Counted from the stretch's first letter, positions 36,099 to 45,740 are shown. The stretch: DNA of 64,000 nt from Acidobacteriota bacterium (GCA_021803035.1 JAJZME010000012.1:1-64000), one strand, 5' to 3'. The notes: generated by a model not told the origin, from the sequence alone. Translations and numbers: made by a program.

Positions 36099-38300
36099 AT
36101 GGATCGACGAACGTTTTTGATCAACTCCGCCGCGCTGGCGATAGGCAATGCGGCCGGCGAACTGAAGGGCTTGGCGCAGACAATTCCGGCAATGGCTCCG
36201 CCGGTCGTGGTGAACGTCGCGCCTCCGGATTTTCAGCCGTTTACTTGGGAGGCGGCCGGGCTCACCTTTGCCTTTGAGTTTTCCGGAAATCGCCTGCGAT
36301 TCCGCGGTCTTTTGCCACAGGGCAGTGCCGCTCTCCAGGCCGTCCCCGCGTGCACGGATATTTCAGGTCTCGAGACCTCCATCCACTGCACCGGCGAAGA
36401 TGTTCCGGACCATCACGGCGCCAAGCTGACGGCGGGTTCTCCCGGAATCCGCATGGCCTTCGCGGACCGGCGCGAACACACAACGCGGCGCGGAAAACGG
36501 CTCGTCGTCACTCATGAAGACGCTGTCCTGGGCTTGCAGATCCAGTCGATCTACGAAACGGTGGGCGAGATCCCCGTGGTGCGGCGCTGGACCAGAGTAG
36601 CGAACAACAGCGGCAATCCTGTAGGCGTGGAATATGTCAGCTCCGCGATGCTGAACAACTTCGCCCATCCGGACAGCTTTCAGGATGAACTCAGGCTGCA
36701 TTTCGCCTACAACTCCTGGCGCTCCGAAGCGCAGTGGCGAACGATCCGATTCGCTGATGCTGGCCTCATTCAGAATGGCAGTTTCGAGGTCTCGGGAATT
36801 CTCTTCAGCACCATGGGAAGCTGGCCGTGCGAAACCTTTCTTCCTTTGGCCATGATCGAGAATTCCCGGATCGGAGTGACCTGGTTCTGGCAACTCGAAC
36901 ACAACGGATCGTGGCACTGTGAGATCGCACAAACCGCGTCGCGAGCGCTCTACGCTTACCTCGGTGGCCCCGATGCGCAGCACGCGCAGGCGTGGAAGAA
37001 TCTGGCGCCTGGCGAAACCTATGAGAGCATTCCCGTTGCGGTGGGCTGCGTTTCGGGAGGCTTTGAAGAAGCGGTGGCCGCTCTGACCCGCTACCGCAGA
37101 GCGATCCAGTTGCACCACCGCGGCGACACGGTGCGCTGTCCGGTCATCTTCAACGATGTGGTGGCGCTCGACGGCGATCAAACCACGGCCAATGAAATCC
37201 CGCTTATCGACGCCGCTGCAGCCGCCGGATGTGAAGTTTACTGCCTGGACGTGGGCTGGTACGCAAAGCCTGGCCAGAGCTGGTGGAACTCTGTCGGCGA
37301 TTGGCATCCCGATCCATCGAGATTTCCCGGCGGATTCAAAAAGCTCATTGACTACATCCGCGGCCAGGACATGGTTCCCGGCCTCTGGATCGAGCCGGAG
37401 GTCGCCGGCCTCGACACATCTCTGGCCCGGCGCCCCGACAGTTGGTTCTTGCAGCGCCATGGCAAGCGCGTCATCGATCACTCCCGCTATCATCTCGACT
37501 TCCGCAACCCCGAGGTGCGGGCCTATGTTGACGCTGTCTTCCACCGGATGATCCGCGAGTATGGCATCGGATACATCAAGCTGGACTACAACATCAACGC
37601 CCTCGAAGGTACGGACTGGCATGCCGAGAGCCCGGGCGCGGGCCTGTTGCAACATAACCGCGCCTTCCTCGCGTGGCTTGATGCCCTCTTGGTGCGCTAT
37701 CCGCGGCTCACCCTGGAAACGGTTGCGAGCGGTGGTATGCGCATGGAGTACTCGATGCTCTCGCGCGCGCAGTTGCAGTCCATCAGCGACCAGGACGACT
37801 ATCGCCGCTACGCCTCCATCACAACCGGATCGAGTGCCGTCCTGCTGCCGGAACAGATGGGCGTCTGGGCGCAGCCTCTCGAACACGACACACCGGAAGC
37901 CGTGAGCTGCAACATGGTAAACGCCGTGCTGGGCCGCATCCACCAGAGCGGTTCTCTCACGCGTCTGGATCCTGCCAGTCTGGTCCAAGTCAAACAGGCA
38001 ATCGCCGTGTACAAACGGGAGATCCGTCAATATGTGCCGCATTTCACGCCGTTTTATCCCCTCGGCATGCCCGGCCTTGCGCGCCCGGACTTGCCCGCAG
38101 CCCTTGGCATGCGCGCTCCCGGCAAGGAATTTCTCGCAGTCTGGAGACGGAGCGGACCCGAAGTCGTACACATTCCATGCCGCAATGTCGGCTATCGCCT
38201 GCTCTATCCCGGCGATCTCGGCATTCGCGTGATGCACCACTCGCGCGGCGTCGAAGTGCGGTTCCCGTCAGCGGAGATGGGCTGCATTCTCTCAACCTGA
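36099..38300 (+). CDS. Tat-exported GH36-type alpha-galactosidase
   Basis: 733 aa. MDRRTFLINSAALAIGNAAG is a twin-arginine leader. The GH36 core reads DVGWYAKPGQSWWNSVGDWH, then GLWIEPEVAG near 435, nucleophile D496 in YIKLDYNIN, and acid/base D564 in SISDQDDYRRY; GGMRMEYSMLSRAQ is also typical of the clan GH-D barrel. The N-terminal beta-supersandwich (about 30-330) and a short C-terminal beta domain are present. Expected to release terminal alpha-galactose or a similar sugar from exported oligosaccharides; substrate is inferred from family. Confidence 0.85.
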   Translation: MDRRTFLINSAALAIGNAAGELKGLAQTIPAMAPPVVVNVAPPDFQPFTWEAAGLTFAFEFSGNRLRFRGLLPQGSAALQAVPACTDISGLETSIHCTGEDVPDHHGAKLTAGSPGIRMAFADRREHTTRRGKRLVVTHEDAVLGLQIQSIYETVGEIPVVRRWTRVANNSGNPVGVEYVSSAMLNNFAHPDSFQDELRLHFAYNSWRSEAQWRTIRFADAGLIQNGSFEVSGILFSTMGSWPCETFLPLAMIENSRIGVTWFWQLEHNGSWHCEIAQTASRALYAYLGGPDAQHAQAWKNLAPGETYESIPVAVGCVSGGFEEAVAALTRYRRAIQLHHRGDTVRCPVIFNDVVALDGDQTTANEIPLIDAAAAAGCEVYCLDVGWYAKPGQSWWNSVGDWHPDPSRFPGGFKKLIDYIRGQDMVPGLWIEPEVAGLDTSLARRPDSWFLQRHGKRVIDHSRYHLDFRNPEVRAYVDAVFHRMIREYGIGYIKLDYNINALEGTDWHAESPGAGLLQHNRAFLAWLDALLVRYPRLTLETVASGGMRMEYSMLSRAQLQSISDQDDYRRYASITTGSSAVLLPEQMGVWAQPLEHDTPEAVSCNMVNAVLGRIHQSGSLTRLDPASLVQVKQAIAVYKREIRQYVPHFTPFYPLGMPGLARPDLPAALGMRAPGKEFLAVWRRSGPEVVHIPCRNVGYRLLYPGDLGIRVMHHSRGVEVRFPSAEMGCILST

Positions 38301-38321
38301 GCCGTTGCAACCAGGATTCTC

Positions 38322-38350
38322 TTGACATTGCGCGCCGGGCGGCATACGCT
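38322..38350 (+). promoter_or_regulatory. Promoter of the GH29-like gene
   Basis: TTGACA (38322-38327), 17 bp, TACGCT (38345-38350), the same hexamers and spacing as at 21266-21294. Confidence 0.72.
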
Positions 38351-38365
38351 TTCGTTCAGTTTCAA

Positions 38366-38377
38366 TGAAAGGTTTCA
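38366..38377. promoter_or_regulatory. Operator E
   Basis: TGAAAGGTTTCA, 15 bases past the -10 box; flanks A and AT extend the dyad. Confidence 0.75.
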
Positions 38378-38440
38378 ATCCAAGCCGCAACTTGTGTGCG
38401 GCGTGGCGGAATTTTCGCGAACCGGCGAGGGAGGAATTGC

Positions 38441-39502
38441 GTGAATAGACGTGACGCGTTGAAGTATATGGCACTTCCGGCTGCGGGCGCTCTGCTGAAC
38501 ACAGTTGCGCGGCCGCTGCTGGCCGCGGAGCCGGCTGTCGGTCCGGCCGCTGAACTCACCCAGGCATTGGCCACCTACCAGCGGTTGCGCTTCGGCTGCT
38601 CCTTCCATTTCAGCACTCCCACCTTCACGGGAGATGACTACGACGTGGGTGCCGCTCCGGCCACCGTCTACAATCCGACCCATCTCGACGTGCGCCAGTG
38701 GATTCAGGTGGCTCACGGAATGGGCGCGAAATACGCCATCCTCACAACGAAATACATGTCGGGCTTCTGCCTTTGGGATTCGAAAGGCTACGACTACGAT
38801 GTCGCCGCCAGCGGAAACAAAACCGATGTGGTCGCCGCGTTTGTCGCCGCCTGCCGCGAATTCGGCCTGCAGCCGGGCTTCTATTACTCCATCCTCGACC
38901 CGCACAATGAAGGCAAGTTCGATTGGGATTCGCAGATCCCGGACCATTACTTCCCTCTGATTCAACACCACATCACTGAACTCCACTCGACCTATCCGAA
39001 CACCTTCTACCAGCTCTTCGACATTACGTGGAAGCTGACCGCTGCGCAGCGCTGGGAGTTGTACCGCCTGGTCAAGTCCTACAGCCCCAATTGCATCATC
39101 GTCGACAATCAGGGGTTCAAGCAGAGCCGGGTCAACCAAGGGCGCTTCTGCGAGCCGGCAAGCTGGCCCAGCGACGTGATCAACGGCGAAGACACCCTGC
39201 CGCCGCTCGAGGGGCACGATCCCCATATCACTTACCAAAAGAAGACTTACTACATGCCCTTCGAAACCTGGCTTCCGACCGGGCCCCTCTATCCGCCCAT
39301 GCCCTGGATGCACACCTGGTTCTGGCATCCCTGGTACAAGCCGCAAAGCCCTGAGGTGATCGCGGAGGCCTATCGGGACTGCATGAAAGGCAACGCGAAT
39401 CTTCTCCTCAACCTGGCGCCGGACAATACCGGCCGGATTCCTGAGAACCAGGTGGAGACCTTCAAGCGGGTTGCCGAATTGATCCGGATCAATGCGTGCT
39501 GA
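38441..39502 (+). CDS. Tat-exported GH29-like alpha-L-fucosidase homologue
   Basis: 353 aa from GTG 38441 (GAGGGAGGA upstream), which gives the Tat leader NRRDALKYMALPAAG. The GH29 barrel reads GMGAKYAILTTKYMSGFCLW, DVVAAFVAACREFGLQPGFYYS and NTFYQLFDITWKLT, with D194 as the predicted nucleophile. The fucose-binding pair of classical GH29 (KHHDGF) is replaced by KYMSGF, and the nucleophile sits in LFDITW rather than WFDG, so substrate specificity may differ. It ends DNTGRIPENQVETFKRVAELI, a usual GH29 barrel end, without a C-terminal lectin-like domain. Confidence 0.75.
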   Translation: MNRRDALKYMALPAAGALLNTVARPLLAAEPAVGPAAELTQALATYQRLRFGCSFHFSTPTFTGDDYDVGAAPATVYNPTHLDVRQWIQVAHGMGAKYAILTTKYMSGFCLWDSKGYDYDVAASGNKTDVVAAFVAACREFGLQPGFYYSILDPHNEGKFDWDSQIPDHYFPLIQHHITELHSTYPNTFYQLFDITWKLTAAQRWELYRLVKSYSPNCIIVDNQGFKQSRVNQGRFCEPASWPSDVINGEDTLPPLEGHDPHITYQKKTYYMPFETWLPTGPLYPPMPWMHTWFWHPWYKPQSPEVIAEAYRDCMKGNANLLLNLAPDNTGRIPENQVETFKRVAELIRINAC

Positions 39503-39542
39503 ATGCGCTCGCCGCATCGCGCTGGCCGTTGCGCACCGATCC

Positions 39543-39571
39543 TTGACATGGGGCTGGCGGCGGGATACAGT
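39543..39571 (+). promoter_or_regulatory. Promoter of ribokinase / nucleoside hydrolase operon
   Basis: TTGACA (39543-39548), 17 bp, TACAGT (39566-39571). Confidence 0.75.
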
Positions 39572-39587
39572 CAATCTGACTTCTTGA

Positions 39588-39599
39588 TGAAAGGTTTCA
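39588..39599. promoter_or_regulatory. Operator F
   Basis: TGAAAGGTTTCA, identical to operator E, 16 bases past the -10 box. The transcript then has an untranslated leader of about 140 bases before the ribokinase ATG. Confidence 0.75.
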
Positions 39600-39721
39600 A
39601 ATTTGGCCAGCTAGCCGCGCCGCCTTTCTTTTCCATCAGTACGGCGCGCCTCGCAAACCGGCCCAAGGTTTTCTTCATTCCGAAGTCGTGCGGCATCTTG
39701 CCGCCAGCGGAGCGGTGTTCA

Positions 39722-40708
39722 ATGCGTCGGCCCATCGTAGTGGTAGGAAGTGTAAATCTTGATCTCGTAAGCATTGGGAAACGAATTCCTTTACCAGGCG
39801 AGACGGTAAAAGGTGAAAGATTCCAGACCTTCCACGGCGGCAAGGGCGCCAATCAAGCCGTCGCCGTCGCGCGGCTCGGTTACCCGGCCAGCATGATCGC
39901 CAAGGTCGGCGACGACGATTTCGGCGCGCGTCTCCGCCAGGGCCTGCGGGCAGCGCAGGTCAATGTGCGCGCGGTGGCAACTGCGGCGGGCACTGCCTCC
40001 GGCGTGGCGCTCATCGCGGTCGACCGCAAGGGGCAGAACAGCATCACCGTCGTGCCCGGCGCCAATGACCAGCTCCTGCCGCGCGATCTGGAAAAAGCCC
40101 TCCCCCAGCTGCGCGCCGCGGGAATCATCCTCACCCAGCTCGAGATTCCCATGGAATCAGTGCAATACCTGTGCTCCGTTGCCCAGCGTTTCCGGATCCC
40201 GCTCATGCTGGACCCCGCTCCGGCGCGTCCCATTCCGCGCAGAATGCTGCGCCAGGTCACCTTCCTCACGCCCAATGAGACGGAGACATGCGTGTTATGC
40301 GGCGCCGCGCCTGACCAGCTTACCGTCGCGACCGTCAGCCGATTCGCCGCGTCGCTGCTCGGCGGAGCCGCCAACGTCATCATCAAAATGGGCAAGCATG
40401 GCGCCTTCCTGGCCACCGCCGCCGGCTTGTCCCGGATGATACCGGCGTTCAAGGTCAAGCCAGTCGATTCCACGGCCGCCGGCGATGCCTTTAACGCCGG
40501 GCTCGCCGTGGCTTTGATGCAGGGCATGGATCTTGCTGAGGCTGTGCGCTTCGGCGCCGCCGTTGGCGCCATTTCCACCACGCGTGCAGGAGCGCAGCCT
40601 TCCATGCCCACCGCATCGGAAGTCATCCGGCTTGTTGCGTCGAGCGATGGCAAAAAGCAAAGCGCCCGGCCGAGACGGGAAACACGAATAGCGGAAGCTG
40701 CCGATTAG
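39722..40708 (+). CDS. rbsK: Ribokinase-family sugar kinase
   Basis: 328 aa from ATG 39722, where the conserved start IVVVGSVNLDLVSIGKRIPL begins; the open frame further upstream is the promoter region. PfkB signatures are FHGGKGANQAVAVARLG near residue 38 and DSTAAGDAFNAGLAVAL near 250 (catalytic Asp). Expected product is ribose-5-phosphate from D-ribose. The next gene, 16 bases downstream, is a nucleoside hydrolase that would release ribose, though its export signal places the two steps on opposite sides of the membrane. Confidence 0.88.
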   Translation: MRRPIVVVGSVNLDLVSIGKRIPLPGETVKGERFQTFHGGKGANQAVAVARLGYPASMIAKVGDDDFGARLRQGLRAAQVNVRAVATAAGTASGVALIAVDRKGQNSITVVPGANDQLLPRDLEKALPQLRAAGIILTQLEIPMESVQYLCSVAQRFRIPLMLDPAPARPIPRRMLRQVTFLTPNETETCVLCGAAPDQLTVATVSRFAASLLGGAANVIIKMGKHGAFLATAAGLSRMIPAFKVKPVDSTAAGDAFNAGLAVALMQGMDLAEAVRFGAAVGAISTTRAGAQPSMPTASEVIRLVASSDGKKQSARPRRETRIAEAAD

Positions 40709-40723
40709 GCGCGGGAGAACGCC

Positions 40724-41683
40724 ATGCGATTCGAACCAAAATTGAGGCTGCGCGCAGTCCTAGCATTATGGCTCATCGCCGTCGCTACGGCGCTGGCTGC
40801 AAAACCCAAACCCATCCCGATCGTGCTCGACACCGACATCGGCAGCGATATTGACGATGCCTTTGCCCTGGCCCTCATACTCAAAAGCCCGGAGCTGGAT
40901 TTGCGCGCCGTCACCACTGTTTCCGGCGACACCGCGGCCCGTGCCCGGCTCGCCGCAAAAATGCTGTGGGTCGCCGGCCGGCGAGACGTGCCTGTGGCAG
41001 CGGGAACGCCGGGCGGCAAACTCGACATGGCGCAAACCCGTTGGGCCGAGGGATTCACCAGTCCTTCGCTGCTACACGAGAGCGCTGTCCACCTGATGAA
41101 GTCGCAAATCGACCGCGGGCACGGTGCAATCGTCATCGTCGCCATTGGCCCGCTGACCAACGTCGCGGCGCTGCTCGAGCAATACCCTGGCGAAAAGAAA
41201 AGGATCAAGCGCATCGTCCTGATGGGCGGCTCCATCGCGCGAGGTTATTACCCCGGCTCTGGTCCCACAGCCGAGTACAACATTGCCGCCGATTCCAAAG
41301 CCTCGCAGATCGTCTTTTCGTCCGGTGTGCCTATTACGATGGCTCCGCTCGACGTGACGGCCCGCCTGCAGCTCGACGCGGCGCATCGCCAGGAAATCTT
41401 TGCTCAAGCCACACCGCTGGCAGAGGCGCTGCATTCGCTCTACGTTCTTTGGGGGCAGCCCACGCCCACCCTCCACGATCCCATGGCCGTTTCCCTTCTC
41501 CTGGATCCGCGGCTCTGCACGCTGAAGCCGCTGGCAATCCAGATAACAGACAAGGGAATGACGGTGGTCCAAAAAGGAAGACGACCGAATGCGGTGGTTG
41601 CTGTCGAGACCAATCCCGCGCGCTTCATCGCTTTCTACACCAGCCGCGTCACCAGCCTCGTCGGCCCAAAGCCCATCCGCTGA
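40724..41683 (+). CDS. Exported inosine-uridine-type nucleoside hydrolase
   Basis: 319 aa. A signal peptide (residues 1 to about 26: LRAVLALWLIAVATALAA) precedes IPIVLDTDIGSDIDDAFALA, the DxDxGxDD calcium-binding motif of the IUNH family. IVIVAIGPLTNVAALL and MGGSIARGYYPGSGPTAEYNI (quoted as motifs) and PTLHDPMAVSLLLDP (the active-site His and Asp) complete the pocket. It would cleave N-glycosidic bonds of ribonucleosides outside the cytosol. Coupled with ribokinase and the operator at 39588. Confidence 0.85.
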   Translation: MRFEPKLRLRAVLALWLIAVATALAAKPKPIPIVLDTDIGSDIDDAFALALILKSPELDLRAVTTVSGDTAARARLAAKMLWVAGRRDVPVAAGTPGGKLDMAQTRWAEGFTSPSLLHESAVHLMKSQIDRGHGAIVIVAIGPLTNVAALLEQYPGEKKRIKRIVLMGGSIARGYYPGSGPTAEYNIAADSKASQIVFSSGVPITMAPLDVTARLQLDAAHRQEIFAQATPLAEALHSLYVLWGQPTPTLHDPMAVSLLLDPRLCTLKPLAIQITDKGMTVVQKGRRPNAVVAVETNPARFIAFYTSRVTSLVGPKPIR

Positions 41684-41848
41684 ACTGCGGGCTGCTGGCT
41701 CCTGGCTGGACGCATCTCATGGGAAAAACGGGCTCTACGAATTCCGCGATCCGCCGATTCTTCCATGCGAATGGCGTCAAAATGATTTGACACTCTCACC
41801 ACCATGATGACCCTTCGCGCAGGCAAAGAACTGTGGCGAAAAAATATC

Positions 41849-41878
41849 TTGACAATTTCTGTCGATTAAAGCTACTCT
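41849..41878 (+). promoter_or_regulatory. Promoter of the TonB receptor operon
   Basis: TTGACA (41849-41854), 18 bp, TACTCT (41873-41878). Confidence 0.65.
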
Positions 41879-41892
41879 TCTCCCCAAAATCT

Positions 41893-41906
41893 TTGAAAGC
41901 TTTAAA
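41893..41906. promoter_or_regulatory. Operator G
   Basis: TTGAAAGCTTTAAA, 15 bases past the -10 box counted to TGAAA. Confidence 0.65.
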
Positions 41907-41938
41907 TCAGGCCGGAATCAATTTCATCCGCGTTATTT

Positions 41939-41952
41939 TTGAAAGCTTTTAA
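41939..41952. promoter_or_regulatory. Operator H
   Basis: TTGAAAGCTTTTAA, identical to operator B; its centre is 46 bases downstream of operator G, allowing a loop or cooperative binding. Confidence 0.65.
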
Positions 41953-42030
41953 AGAACAAGCGGGCACGGGCAGCCAAATGCGGCGCCCGGCCCGCTTGCT
42001 TCGGCCCTGATCCCAGTGAGGAGGATCATG

Positions 42031-45000
42031 ATGCAACTGAGCAAACCCAGAAGAAAGTTCCTGATGTTGCTCCCAGTTCGCGGACTGTGGGGAGTGTTGT
42101 TTCTTTTCTTGGCGGTCTTGGCCTGCAAGCCGGCGGCAGCGCAAACCTTCGCTGGTTCCATCGGCGGGACCGTAACCGATCCCACCGGCGCTGTGGTAGT
42201 CGGGGCAAAACTGCGACTCCAAAACATGAACACCAAGGATACTCGCCAGACAGTCTCGGGCCAGAACGGTGATTATCAGTTCACTAACCTGCTGCCCGGC
42301 ACCTATCAGATCTCCGCTTCGGCGACCGGTTTCAAAGACTTCCTCCAGACAGACATGGTTCTGCATGCCAGCATCTCTGCCATCGTGAATATCCACCTCC
42401 AGGTGGGAGTAGCGGAGCAAAAGGTGGAAGTTTCGGCAAACGGCGCCGTCCTGCTTGACACGGCAAGCGCCAACAACTCGATCACCCTGCCCAGCGTCCT
42501 GATCCAGAACTTGCCCAACAACACGCTTCAGCCGCTGAACTTTGTCTTCGCGCTGGCGGGAACCACTGAAGCCCAGGGCGGCATGACCTCGCGCTCGGCT
42601 ACCACCGATCAGAACTTCAGTGCTTTTGGCATCAACGGCGGCCGGTCCGCAGAATCGTTGATCCTCATCGACGGCGCTTCGTCCACCGCGATCGACTGGG
42701 GTGGTCTGATGGTTTCGCCAATCCAGGATTCCGTCCAGGAACAGCAGATCGTCTCCAACGTCTATGACGCCCAGTACGAGAGGGGCGGCGAAGGCGTTGT
42801 GACCCTGGTGACCAAGAGCGGCACCTCGCAGTTCCATGGCGAACTCTACGATTTCATGCGCAACAACGGTCTCGACGCCAACTCTTGGTATAACAACAAC
42901 GTCGGAAACCCGCGCGCGAAGTTTCACCGCAATCAGTTCGGCGGCAACATCGGCGGACCGGTATCGCGCAAGCGCCACCTCTACTTCTTCGCCGCCTATG
43001 AAGGTCTACGCCAGCCGGGATCGTCGGCCATTACCGCTTCGGTTCCCACGGCCTTGGAACGCCAGGGCGACTTTTCCAACTCCGGCGTCACCATCTACAA
43101 CCCGTTCTCCACGCGCCTGGTCACCGACTCGACCGGAACGTACTACACGCGCGACCCGTTCCCGGGCGACAAGATTCCCGCCGGGCTGATCAATTCGGTC
43201 GGCCAGAAGCTCGTCAATTTGTACGGTTTGCCGACCCGCGGCGGCCAGGGCGGCAACGACGTAAACAACTATGTAAAACAGGGTCCGGACACCTGGACGA
43301 ACGACAAGATCGACTGGCGTGTCGACTGGAACACGAGCGACAAAAACCACATCTTCGCCCGCATGTCGGACCGCATCCGCGAAAATGACAACCCGCCCTG
43401 TTTCTTCTGTACGGGCGCTGACAGCAACAACACCTCGCACAACAACGGCCAGCAGGTCGTGCTGAGCGATACCTACACACCGTCCGCAAGCTGGGTCATC
43501 GCCATGTACGGCGCCTGGTCCCATTGGCTGGAGTCTTACAACCTCGTGGGGTATGGGCAGACCGATCCCAGCACCGTCGGTCTCCCCAAGACTCTCTTCC
43601 AGGTGCCGATGCTTCCCATCGTTAGCGCAACAAACTACACTCAGCAGGGCAATCCGTACGCCAGCCTGACCAATTACGCCCGCTATATGTCCACCGGACT
43701 GGTCAACGTGACCAAGCAGTTCAGCCGGCACACGCTGGAGTTTGGCTTCAACTTCGACGTTTCGATGATCAATAATCGCAAGGACTGGCCGGGCGAATTC
43801 GACTTCAGCGGCCAGATGACCTCCTGCGAACCCAATCCCGGCGGCACCGCCTGCAAGGCGAGCAACAAGGGCGGAGGGACCACCGGCAATGCCATTGCCG
43901 ATATGCTCCTCGGCACGGGCGCCGGGGGCGGAAATACCATCAACATGGACCCCGCGTTCAGCGCGCATACCTATGGCATGTACATTCAGGACGACTGGCG
44001 GCTAACCAACCGGATGACGGTCTCCGCCGGCCTTCGTTATGAAAACCAGCGGCCGGCCACGGAGCGCTATAACCGCATCGCCTACTTCGACATGAAGGCA
44101 GTGAACCCGCTCAGCACGGCGTTCGGCTCCACGCTCTACGGGGCTTTTCAATATGCCGGCGTTGACGGCCGGGGCAGGAACGCATGGGAGCCCGATAATA
44201 CCAACTTTGGCCCTCGGCTTGGAGTCGCCTATCGCATCACGGACAAGCTCCTGGGACGCATGGGAGCCGGCATTTTTTATGGACCAGCCTCCGCCATGCT
44301 CAGCTTCGACGATGGCGGTCAGTCGCCGGGTTACACGTCCTACACCAACTGGGTTGCAACCAGCAACGGCGGCTACACTCCGGACAATCTGGTCAGCAAT
44401 CCATTCCCGAACGGGATGACTCCGGTCACAGGCAACAAACTCGGAGCCATGACGCTGGTCGGATCGGGGGCAAGCCAACTCTGGCCCAAGATTCCGCATC
44501 CAGTGGGCACCATCTACCAGTGGAGTATGGATTTCCAATACCAGGTTACCCCCCACGCGGTGGCGGAGATTGGATACACCGGCGTGCGGGGCCGCAAGCT
44601 GATGTTCGGCAATCCCAACTTCGATCTCGATCAACTGCGCACCAAACAACTCGCCCTTGGCTCGCAACTGGATGCAATCGTCCCCAACCCCTTTGCATCT
44701 GTAATCACCGATCCGTCCAGTTACCTCAGCCAGCCGACCATCGCCTATAATGAACTGCTGCGGCCGTTCCCGGAGTTCGGTTACCTGCAGCCAACACGGT
44801 CCCTGCCTGGGGCGCGGTCGCAATATGACGCGTTCAATGCCAAGTACAACTACTCATTCCATAACGGCTTGACCTCGATTTCCACCTTTCAGTGGTCGAA
44901 GAGCCTTGATGATGGCTCAGAGGCTCTGCTCGGTTGGAGCATCGGCGGCAGTTGGCGCAATTACTACAACCCGAAACTCGACTACGGCCTCAGCACACAC

Positions 45001-45627
45001 GATCTTCCGGTCAGCTTCGTTGAAGCCTGGTACTACGAACTGCCTTACGGTACCGGACGGCGCTGGGGAGCGAATGCTTCGCAATTTGCTCGCCAGACCA
45101 TCGGCGGCTGGAACGTCTCGGGCGCCATCCGCCTGACAAGCGGTATGCCTCTCTGGGTACCCGTCTCGTGGGGCTGGAATCCGCTCAGTAGTTATGGTTT
45201 CCCCGGTTACGCTTTGCCCAATCTGGTGGGTAATCCCATACCCAGGAACCGTAGCTGGAGAAACTGGATCAATCCGGATGCTTTCCAGGGGCTCTCCTCC
45301 TCGGGCGACGGCTCGCTTGTTACTTGCGGACCGAATGGCGATCCAAACTGCCAGCCGTTCCCCTATCAACTCGGCAACGAGCCGCAGCACTACGGCACGC
45401 TTCGCGAAGCACCAACCAAGAATGTCGATATGGGCATCTCCAAGGACTTCGGTAGCGAGCACTACAAGGTTCAGCTTCGCGGCGATTTCCTCAACCTGTT
45501 TAACCATCCCACCTACGGTGGCTCTTGGAACATCACGAACCACTTCGGTTGGGGGCCAGTCGGTGTGGTTACCGGCACGCGCAACGATCCGCGCGAGGTT
45601 CAGCTAGCCATGAAAATGACGTTCTAA
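42031..45627 (+). CDS. Oar-like TonB-dependent receptor with carboxypeptidase-regulatory-like domain
   Basis: 1198 aa from ATG 42031 (six bases after GAGGAGG; ATG 42028 is also possible). Signal peptide to about residue 38 (ending PAAAQ), then a carboxypeptidase-regulatory-like fold (GSIGGTVTDPTGAVVVGAKL, GDYQFTNLLPGTYQISASATG), then a plug domain, then an outer-membrane beta-barrel of about 900 residues with alternating aromatic strands. The C-terminus VQLAMKMTF ends in Phe as outer-membrane proteins do. Probably imports or binds the oligosaccharide used by this island. Repression is suggested by operators G and H. PIG-L and UroD-fold genes follow on the same strand. Confidence 0.88.
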   Translation: MQLSKPRRKFLMLLPVRGLWGVLFLFLAVLACKPAAAQTFAGSIGGTVTDPTGAVVVGAKLRLQNMNTKDTRQTVSGQNGDYQFTNLLPGTYQISASATGFKDFLQTDMVLHASISAIVNIHLQVGVAEQKVEVSANGAVLLDTASANNSITLPSVLIQNLPNNTLQPLNFVFALAGTTEAQGGMTSRSATTDQNFSAFGINGGRSAESLILIDGASSTAIDWGGLMVSPIQDSVQEQQIVSNVYDAQYERGGEGVVTLVTKSGTSQFHGELYDFMRNNGLDANSWYNNNVGNPRAKFHRNQFGGNIGGPVSRKRHLYFFAAYEGLRQPGSSAITASVPTALERQGDFSNSGVTIYNPFSTRLVTDSTGTYYTRDPFPGDKIPAGLINSVGQKLVNLYGLPTRGGQGGNDVNNYVKQGPDTWTNDKIDWRVDWNTSDKNHIFARMSDRIRENDNPPCFFCTGADSNNTSHNNGQQVVLSDTYTPSASWVIAMYGAWSHWLESYNLVGYGQTDPSTVGLPKTLFQVPMLPIVSATNYTQQGNPYASLTNYARYMSTGLVNVTKQFSRHTLEFGFNFDVSMINNRKDWPGEFDFSGQMTSCEPNPGGTACKASNKGGGTTGNAIADMLLGTGAGGGNTINMDPAFSAHTYGMYIQDDWRLTNRMTVSAGLRYENQRPATERYNRIAYFDMKAVNPLSTAFGSTLYGAFQYAGVDGRGRNAWEPDNTNFGPRLGVAYRITDKLLGRMGAGIFYGPASAMLSFDDGGQSPGYTSYTNWVATSNGGYTPDNLVSNPFPNGMTPVTGNKLGAMTLVGSGASQLWPKIPHPVGTIYQWSMDFQYQVTPHAVAEIGYTGVRGRKLMFGNPNFDLDQLRTKQLALGSQLDAIVPNPFASVITDPSSYLSQPTIAYNELLRPFPEFGYLQPTRSLPGARSQYDAFNAKYNYSFHNGLTSISTFQWSKSLDDGSEALLGWSIGGSWRNYYNPKLDYGLSTHDLPVSFVEAWYYELPYGTGRRWGANASQFARQTIGGWNVSGAIRLTSGMPLWVPVSWGWNPLSSYGFPGYALPNLVGNPIPRNRSWRNWINPDAFQGLSSSGDGSLVTCGPNGDPNCQPFPYQLGNEPQHYGTLREAPTKNVDMGISKDFGSEHYKVQLRGDFLNLFNHPTYGGSWNITNHFGWGPVGVVTGTRNDPREVQLAMKMTF

Positions 45628-45740
45628 CCCAGGGCACCTTCAGGATGGGTTTCGACTCCGCGCGGGTCGAAACCCGTTCTCTTGTTGCTGAAGCGCCGGT
45701 CACCGGCTCGGTGGTTGTCGCCCGTGTCACTTCACAAAAT

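Larger units (their letters stand above)
41684..42030. promoter_or_regulatory. Control region of the TonB receptor gene
   Basis: 347 bases with one promoter and two operators (separate entries). The first 160 bases after the nucleoside hydrolase show nothing else. Confidence 0.65.

Noticed and set aside
33518-36277. 919-residue plus-strand ORF
   Set aside because: Antisense to the 778-residue six-hairpin gene; composition (Arg/His/Gln-rich) and lack of motifs show a GC-driven shadow frame.
36363-38240. 625-residue minus-strand ORF
   Set aside because: Opposite the GH36 gene, which has catalytic motifs; the ORF has none.
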